From Kibdelosporangium banguiense (GTDB lineage Bacteria > Actinomycetota > Actinomycetes > Mycobacteriales > Pseudonocardiaceae), in assembly GCF_017876405.1 (NCBI RefSeq), contig NZ_JAGINW010000001.1, positions 7,701,203-7,765,202 on the forward strand: a DNA stretch of 64,000 nucleotides, in the 5' to 3' direction. The notes under the pieces are model-generated. The model was not told where the DNA came from and did not search any database. It worked only from the letters and a program-made list of their open reading frames with translations. Below are positions 58,776 to 64,000 of the stretch, piece by piece (within the stretch, counting starts at the first letter, position 1; each line of letters begins with the position of its first letter). The position numbers and the translations under genes were made by a program.

Positions 58776-59720
58776 ATGAGACGATGGCGAACAATGGCCA
58801 TCACGGCCGGGATGTCACTGCTGGCGGCCCTGGCCGCCGTGCCGTCCGCGGCCGCCGAGCCAGCGGATGATTCGGTGGGGATCCTTACCGCAACTCCGAA
58901 CTGCACCTTCAGCAATTCGACCTGGGTGGTCGCCGGAAACTGGGACGGCATCGGCGGGGACGGCATCGGCATTGTCGTCCGGGACACGGTGAACAACACG
59001 CTGTGGTGGTATTTGCGTGACGCCGCCAACTCGGGGCCGGCTGACTACATTTTCAGCTACGGGGAAGCCAATGACTGGCCGGTTACCGGAGACTGGGACG
59101 GAGTCGGGGGAGACGGTCCTGGAATCGTCCGTCCGATCCAGGTCTTCGAGGATGGGGCCTGGCGTTGGAACTGGCAGTGGCATCTGCGAAAAGCCAACAA
59201 CTCGGGCAACGGGGACTACATTTTCACCTACGGGCGCACCAGCTATCGGCCTTTCACCGGAGACTGGCTCGGCGTAGGCAGAGACGGTCCCGGCGTCGCC
59301 GGGGGAAACGCGAGTGGTTACAAGGCCTGGCATTTGCGCGATACCCCCTCCGCCGGTCCGGCCAACCACGACTTCACCTACGGGCTGACGGGCGATGATC
59401 CCTTCCAGGACGCGCCCATTGCCGGAAACTGGGACGCAGCCGGCGGTGACAGTCCTGGCGTCGTGCGCAAACTCTCCAACACCACCTTCGACTGGCATCT
59501 GCGCAACACTTTGACCGCCGGTGGTGCCGACTACCTTTTCAACTACGGCCTTGACAACGACCGCGGGGACTGTCTGGTCGTCGGCAACTGGGACGGCATC
59601 GGCGGCGACGGCATAGGCATCGTTCGCTTCAACCCCAATGGCAACGGCAAGCTGCAGTGGCACTTGCGTAATGCCGCCAATTCCACCGGCGGCCCCGACA
59701 CCATATTCGACTACAGCTGA
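58776..59720 (+). CDS. Secreted Trp/Gly/Asp repeat protein
   Basis: ATG 58776 after GGGAGGA gives 314 residues with a signal peptide ending PSAAAEP. The mature protein has about five repeats with GNWDGIGGDGIGIV or GDWDGVGGDGPGIVR, then WHLR(N/D/K) and (A/G)DYxFxYG. The GDWDG...D core resembles FG-GAP/integrin-like calcium-binding repeats, suggesting a beta-propeller. Function unknown; such proteins are often surface or binding modules. It diverges from the SARP gene and ends at a strong hairpin. Confidence 0.8.
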   Translation: MRRWRTMAITAGMSLLAALAAVPSAAAEPADDSVGILTATPNCTFSNSTWVVAGNWDGIGGDGIGIVVRDTVNNTLWWYLRDAANSGPADYIFSYGEANDWPVTGDWDGVGGDGPGIVRPIQVFEDGAWRWNWQWHLRKANNSGNGDYIFTYGRTSYRPFTGDWLGVGRDGPGVAGGNASGYKAWHLRDTPSAGPANHDFTYGLTGDDPFQDAPIAGNWDAAGGDSPGVVRKLSNTTFDWHLRNTLTAGGADYLFNYGLDNDRGDCLVVGNWDGIGGDGIGIVRFNPNGNGKLQWHLRNAANSTGGPDTIFDYS

Positions 59721-59734
59721 TTGACCCTGCAATG

Positions 59735-59765
59735 TGGCGGGTGACCGGATTCCGGTCACCCGCCA
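59735..59765. terminator. Bidirectional terminator hairpin
   Basis: TGGCGGGTGACCGGA (59735-59749) and its exact complement (59751-59765) are separated by one T, between the convergent repeat protein and aminopeptidase genes. Confidence 0.85.
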
Positions 59766-59771
59766 TCTGTG

Positions 59772-61073
59772 TCAGAACTGCAGGCTCCAGGCGTTGATCG
59801 TGCCGACGTCGGCTGAGGCGGCGTCGCGGACACGGAGCTTCCAGGTGCCGTTGGCGACTTCGCTGGAGGCGTTGATGGTGAACGTGCCGATGACGTTGTC
59901 GGCGCTTCCGCCTGCGCGGTTGTGCACGTTGTAGGCGGTGCCGTCGGGGGCGATCACGTCGACGATGAGGTCGCCACTGTAGGTGTGCTTGATGTCGACG
60001 CCGACTGCCAGTGCGCTGGGTGCGTTGCCGGGGACGCCGGTCACTGTGATCGGGCTTTCCACTGTGGACAGGTCGGGAATGGGGACGTCAGTGGTGTTCT
60101 CGAAGCGTGGTCCGGGCGGAGGCGTTGTGACGTCGGCCAGCGACCAGATCGCGGTGGCGATGGCGTCGCTGTTGCGGTCCAGGGCGGTGGCGTTGATGTT
60201 GTTGGTCGTGTCGCAGGCGCGGTGGTAGCACTGGTCGAAGGCCACTCCGCTGGTGCCGCCCCACTTCTGGGCCTGGGCGGCGGTCTTGGTGACCTCGGCA
60301 CCGGTGAACAGGCCGCCGGTGGGGATGCCTGCCCTGGCGAAGGCGGCGTGGTCGGAACGCCCGCCCACCGCGGTCAGCTCGGTCGGGATGCCGAGGGCGG
60401 TGAAGTGCGCCTCCAGGGCCCGCTGCAGGTCGATCGACCCGTTGGGCTGGCCGTTGCTGTCGTAGACGAAGTAGCCGGGGTTGGGCGAGCCGATCATGTC
60501 GAAGTTCAGGTAGCCCCTGATCTTCGTGCGCTCGGCGGCGGGCAGGTTGTTGACGTAGTAGGTGGAGCCGACCAGGCCGAGCTCCTCCGCGCCCCACCAG
60601 CCGAACCGCAGGTGCTTCTTGGGCTGGAAGTTGGTTCGGGCCACGGTCAGCGCGACCTCGAGCAGCCCGGACGAGCCGGATCCGTTGTCGTTGATGCCGG
60701 GACCCGCGGTAACACTGTCGAGGTGACCGCCGGACATGAGCACGGAGTCCGGGTCGCCGCCCGGCCAGTCCGCGATCAGGTTCCAGCCGGTCGCGCCGCT
60801 GGAGGTGAACTGCTGCAGGCTGGTGGTGTAGCCGGCGGCGTTGAGCTGCGCCTGGACGTAGTCGATCGACGCCCGGTAGCCGGGACGGCCGTGGGCCCGG
60901 TTGCCGCTGTTGCTGGTCGCGATGGTCTGCAGCTGGTTGAGATGGGCCTGCACGTTGGCGAGTGCGATGTCCGGCGCCGCGAGGGGCGCGGCCGGTAACG
61001 CCGTCGCGGCCGGTCCGGTCAGCAGGCCACCCGTGATGAGGGTGAGGGTGGCGAGCAGGGTTCTCGTACGCAT
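59772..61073 (-). CDS. Secreted M28 zinc aminopeptidase with P-domain
   Basis: The 433-residue protein has a signal peptide (ending ALPAAPLAAP) and an M28 catalytic domain like the Streptomyces griseus aminopeptidase. Zinc ligands and catalytic residues appear in MSGGHLDSVTAGPGINDNG (His, Asp), WWGAEELGLVG (Glu-Glu), LNFDMIGSPNPG (Asp) and CYHRACD (His). The C-terminal 110 residues form a proprotein-convertase P-domain (DIKHTYSGDLIVDVIAPDG, GTWKLRVRDAASADVG). It removes N-terminal residues outside the cell. It is monocistronic. Confidence 0.92.
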   Translation of the reverse strand: MRTRTLLATLTLITGGLLTGPAATALPAAPLAAPDIALANVQAHLNQLQTIATSNSGNRAHGRPGYRASIDYVQAQLNAAGYTTSLQQFTSSGATGWNLIADWPGGDPDSVLMSGGHLDSVTAGPGINDNGSGSSGLLEVALTVARTNFQPKKHLRFGWWGAEELGLVGSTYYVNNLPAAERTKIRGYLNFDMIGSPNPGYFVYDSNGQPNGSIDLQRALEAHFTALGIPTELTAVGGRSDHAAFARAGIPTGGLFTGAEVTKTAAQAQKWGGTSGVAFDQCYHRACDTTNNINATALDRNSDAIATAIWSLADVTTPPPGPRFENTTDVPIPDLSTVESPITVTGVPGNAPSALAVGVDIKHTYSGDLIVDVIAPDGTAYNVHNRAGGSADNVIGTFTINASSEVANGTWKLRVRDAASADVGTINAWSLQF

Positions 61074-61213
61074 GGGTTGCTGCCTCCAGCAGGGGGATAG
61101 GGGGACAACCCAAGTGAGCTTTCCCGGCTGCCCGCCATCTGCCGTAGGTCCATTCGGATCCCGTTATTGCCAGTTGAGGCCGTTTTCCCGGCAATCAGGG
61201 GCCGGCGGAAACC

Positions 61214-62542
61214 TTATTTGAGGGCGATCGGCAGGTTCTCGAACCCTCGCAGGACTCGGGTGGTCCGTCGGCGCGCGCCGGGCAACGCCCGCAGATCGGG
61301 GAAGCGGTCGAAGATGGCACGCAGCCCGATCTCGCCTTCCATCCTCGCGAGGGATGCGCCGAGGCAGTAGTGCCGCCCGGCGCCAAAGGAAACATGGTCG
61401 CGTGCGTTCGGCCGCGTGACATCGAAGGCGGCCGGGTTGTCGAAGATCTCCGGGTCGCGGTTGGCTCCGGCGAGAACAGTGCTGACGACCGTGTCGCGCG
61501 GGATGGGGACACCGCAGATCTCGGTGTCGCGCCGGCACATGCGGCCGGTGAGCAGGATGGGGGAGTCGTAGCGGAGGACCTCGTCGACGGTGTTGCCCCA
61601 CAACCCGGGATCCTCGCGGAGGTTCTGGAGCTGGCTGGAATGCCGGGCGAGCAACGCGATGCCGTTGCCCAGCAGGTTGACGGTGGTCTCGAACCCGGCG
61701 GCCAGGACCAGACCGGCTGTGGCCTTGAGTTCACGCTCGGTCAGGCCGACCCCGTCCTCGCGGGCCGCGATCAGTTCGCTGAGCAGGTTGTCGCCCGGGT
61801 TGGCACGCAGGGTGTCGAGGTGCTTGGTGAGCCAGGAGTCGAAGGCGGCCAGAGTCGACTCGACGTCCCGGAAAACCCGCCACGACAGGCCGAGGTCGAG
61901 ACTGGGTGCCGCGGCTGAGCCGAGGGCGAGCATCGTCGCGCGTTCCTCCGGCGGGACGCCGAGGATCTCGCTGATGACGGTGACGGGCAGCAGTCCGCAG
62001 TAGGCCTCGATGAGGTCGACAGGCTTGCTCAGGTCGAGCCGGTCGAGCAGTTCGTCGGCGATTTCCTGGGTCCGGTCCCGTAGCCGTTCAACCGCGCGGA
62101 CGGTGAAGACCCGGGTGACCAGCTTGCGGTAGCGCGTGTGCTCGGGCGGCTCGCTGACCAGCAACGACGGTGGCTGGACGGGATGCAGCAGGTCACTGGC
62201 AGACCAGGTGGTGAGCTTGCCGAGCAGCCCGGCGCCCGGCAGGAACCGGATGGTCCGGAAGGCGTCGCTGGTGAGGATTTCCTTGACGGCGGTGTGCCGG
62301 GCGGTGAGGTAACCGATCTTGCTGGTGACGATCGGGCCGCGGGATCGCATGTCGTCGAACAGGCCGGTCAGGTCGGTGCCGGTGGTCGCTTCGACGGCGA
62401 GCCGGCCCTGCAGGTCGCCCCGGCGCGCCGCGACGCGTAACACCACGCGTGGCAGTCCGTGGTTGATGCCCCAGCGCGCTATCGGTTTGACGTGTCGCTC
62501 GGCCCGGTCGAGCAGGGCACGGGCGGGGCTCGGGTTCGGCAT
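61214..62542 (-). CDS. Cytochrome P450 with canonical motifs
   Basis: The 442-residue P450 starts at ATG 62542, preceded by GAGAGGGAG. It has VLAAGFETTVNLLG in the I-helix with the normal Glu-Thr pair, EVLRYDSP (ExxR) and the heme loop HVSFGAGRHYCLGASLARMEG. Length and motifs are typical of a class I bacterial P450. No ferredoxin or reductase adjoins it. It is not close to the NRPS region (over 25 kb away) and has no evident pathway partners. Confidence 0.9.
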   Translation of the reverse strand: MPNPSPARALLDRAERHVKPIARWGINHGLPRVVLRVAARRGDLQGRLAVEATTGTDLTGLFDDMRSRGPIVTSKIGYLTARHTAVKEILTSDAFRTIRFLPGAGLLGKLTTWSASDLLHPVQPPSLLVSEPPEHTRYRKLVTRVFTVRAVERLRDRTQEIADELLDRLDLSKPVDLIEAYCGLLPVTVISEILGVPPEERATMLALGSAAAPSLDLGLSWRVFRDVESTLAAFDSWLTKHLDTLRANPGDNLLSELIAAREDGVGLTERELKATAGLVLAAGFETTVNLLGNGIALLARHSSQLQNLREDPGLWGNTVDEVLRYDSPILLTGRMCRRDTEICGVPIPRDTVVSTVLAGANRDPEIFDNPAAFDVTRPNARDHVSFGAGRHYCLGASLARMEGEIGLRAIFDRFPDLRALPGARRRTTRVLRGFENLPIALK

Positions 62543-62760
62543 CGGGACTCCCTCTCCAGGTTCGCCCACATCGTAGGTTTGCCGCGGGCGCCGGTGCGTC
62601 TACTGAACGGCCGTGTTGTGTCCGAATTCGACACGCCTTCCGTGCTCCCAACTGGTAACCGGGAACGGGCGTTTGTCGCACGCAGTGCACCACTTTTGGG
62701 TGATCGTCCGTCACGATGAGGTGACCCTGCGGCGTTGCATTGACGGAGAGGACACACTCC

Positions 62761-63891
62761 GTGGTTGTTCGGCGGTTGTTGTTGGCGATTGTGGTTGCTG
62801 TGGCGGGCGCGTTGGTCGCCTCGCCCACGGCGATGGGGGCGACACCGATCAGCGTGGCGGCCGCGATCGGGCAGCAGAACGGCTCCTCCGCGACGGTCCG
62901 GGGATACGTGGTCGGGCAACCGACCGCGACCAACACCGTTGTGCGGTCGAACTTTCCGAACGACTACGCACTCGCGATCGCGGACACCGCGGGCGAGACG
63001 GGCACCGGCCGGATGCTGTATGTGCAGATCACGGCGTCGTTCCGGTCGGAGTGGGGGTTGCGGACCAACCCCGGGCTGATGGGCGCCAGGATCGATGTGA
63101 CCGGGCCGCTCAGCGCGTACTTCTCGCATGCCGGGCTGACTTCGCCGACCGGGTTCGCGTTGGCCGGGGGAACCGAGCCGCCGCCACCACCGCCGCCACC
63201 GCCGGGGGACGACTACTACCGGACCGCGGCGGGGAAGACGGGGGCCGCGCTGAAGTCCGCGCTGCACCAGATCATCAGCAACAACAGCAGGCTTTCCTAC
63301 GACCAGGTCTGGAACGCGCTCAAGGTCACCGACCAGGACCCGAACAACGCCAACAACGTGATCCTGCTGTACAGCGGCCGTTCGCAGAGCAAGTCCAGCA
63401 ACGGCGGCAACCCCGACGACTGGAATCGCGAACACGTCTGGGCCAAGTCGCACGGGGACTTCGGCACGGCGACCGGACCGGGCACCGACATCCACCACCT
63501 GCGGCCCGAGGACGTGTCGGTCAACGCCGCCCGGGGCAACAAGGACTTCGACATGGGCGGCTCGGCGGTCAGCCAGGCTCCCGGGAGCTACACCGACGCC
63601 GACTCGTTCGAGCCACGCAACGCCGTCAAGGGCGACGTCGCCCGGATGATCTTCTACATGGCCGTGCGCTACGACGGCGGCGACGGGTTCGCCGACCTGG
63701 AGATGAACAACAGCGTCAACAACGGTTCACGGCCCAACATCGGCCGCCAGTCGGTCCTGCTGCAGTGGAACGCCCAGGATCCGCCGGACACCTTCGAGAA
63801 GCGCCGCAACCAGGTGATCTACGACACCTACCAGCACAACCGCAACCCGTTCATCGACCACCCCGAATGGGCGGCCCAGATCTGGAACTAG
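62761..63891 (+). CDS. Secreted endonuclease I-family nuclease
   Basis: GTG 62761 lies 8 nt after GGAGAGGA and gives 376 residues with a signal peptide ending MGATPIS. An N-terminal OB-like domain (SSATVRGYVVGQPTATNTVV, ITASFRSEWGL) is followed by a run of nine prolines and an EndA/Bsn-type nuclease domain with NREHVWAKSHG and DIHHLRPEDVSVNAARGNKD, the beta-beta-alpha metal site. It degrades DNA or RNA outside the cell. A TTG at 62740 would add 7 residues. Confidence 0.88.
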   Translation: MVVRRLLLAIVVAVAGALVASPTAMGATPISVAAAIGQQNGSSATVRGYVVGQPTATNTVVRSNFPNDYALAIADTAGETGTGRMLYVQITASFRSEWGLRTNPGLMGARIDVTGPLSAYFSHAGLTSPTGFALAGGTEPPPPPPPPPGDDYYRTAAGKTGAALKSALHQIISNNSRLSYDQVWNALKVTDQDPNNANNVILLYSGRSQSKSSNGGNPDDWNREHVWAKSHGDFGTATGPGTDIHHLRPEDVSVNAARGNKDFDMGGSAVSQAPGSYTDADSFEPRNAVKGDVARMIFYMAVRYDGGDGFADLEMNNSVNNGSRPNIGRQSVLLQWNAQDPPDTFEKRRNQVIYDTYQHNRNPFIDHPEWAAQIWN

Positions 63892-63901
63892 CTCGCGCCG
63901 G

Positions 63902-63940
63902 CCTGCCGGAATGGCCGTTTCGGCAGGTACGGGGCTTTTT
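63902..63940 (+). terminator. Intrinsic terminator after the nuclease gene
   Basis: CCTGCCG (63902-63908) and CGGCAGG (63921-63927) form a stem, followed by GGGGCTTTTT with a real U-tract. Confidence 0.75.
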
Positions 63941-64000
63941 CGCGCGAGTAGTGGACTTTATCGAGACTTGTTCGTAACCTTGCCGTGATCCTGTGTTCGA

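Noticed and set aside
62618..62634. GTGTC/GACAC inverted repeat between the third P450 and the nuclease
   Set aside because: Short arms with an unmatched centre and no nearby regulator; likely chance.
1..64000. tRNA, rRNA, insertion sequences, attachment sites
   Set aside because: Looked for conserved tRNA arms, transposase motifs and terminal inverted repeats; none seen by eye, though a tRNAscan or ISfinder run would be decisive.

Overview
The window comes from a high-GC Gram-positive actinomycete, most likely a member of the Pseudonocardiaceae (the Amycolatopsis/Kibdelosporangium/Lentzea group). The grounds are the strong GC bias with long antisense shadow frames, many secreted and Tat-type proteins, a DUF397 gene next to an XRE regulator, a DUF6292 protein, a TipA-type MerR regulator, an AfsR-like SARP regulator and several leaderless-looking starts. 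The genus is inference. I saw no rRNA, tRNA, CRISPR array, insertion sequence, phage or origin; the region looks like an accessory arm of a linear or large circular chromosome.

Left part (1-21,100): a mix of secreted hydrolases and small regulatory units. These are an SGNH esterase, a PI-PLC with a ricin-type lectin tail diverging from an OmpR-type two-component system, an XRE/DUF397 pair, a DUF574 methyltransferase, an MFS exporter, a secreted PQQ sugar dehydrogenase tail-to-tail with a Tat-exported aldose 1-epimerase, a VOC/TipA-like MerR operon with a tipA-type promoter, a MarR/thioesterase pair around a near-perfect palindrome, and a 1055-residue subtilisin.

Centre (19,236-35,300): what looks like a small, unusual biosynthetic gene cluster. 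A carbamoyltransferase diverges from an overlapping operon of TPP-dependent E1-alpha and E1-beta subunits, a degenerate FkbH-like protein and a flavin reductase. Four heptamer direct repeats with an 11-bp period, the hallmark of a SARP binding site, lie upstream of that operon. Facing it is a tightly coupled operon of a stand-alone adenylation enzyme, a T-Cy-A-T NRPS whose second adenylation domain reads as cysteine-activating, a P450 and a type II thioesterase, with a GNAT, a pentapeptide-repeat protein, a Band-7-like lipoprotein and a second P450 nearby. Expected chemistry: an acyl/aminoacyl-thiazoline or thiazole, oxidised and possibly O-carbamoylated. I could not match it to a known pathway.

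Next (35,325-45,812): a minus-strand group of secreted proteins that looks like an extracellular copper/PQQ redox system. It holds a two-domain laccase, a 1324-residue ThuA/discoidin/PQQ-dehydrogenase/PKD/DUF1080 protein, a blue-copper protein with six Ig-like repeats, and a beta-helix-like protein, with a divergent LuxR-type regulator. Two of these proteins share an approximately 80-residue domain that I do not recognise.

Right part (45,817-64,000): a lipoprotein/29-residue membrane peptide/DUF6766 operon, a DUF6292 protein, an iron-siderophore ABC importer with an IdeR/DmdR-type iron box, an MFS/ArsR-like divergent pair, a Tat-exported KstD-like flavoprotein, an AfsR-like SARP regulator, a secreted repeat protein, a secreted M28 aminopeptidase, a third P450 with canonical motifs and a secreted endonuclease I.
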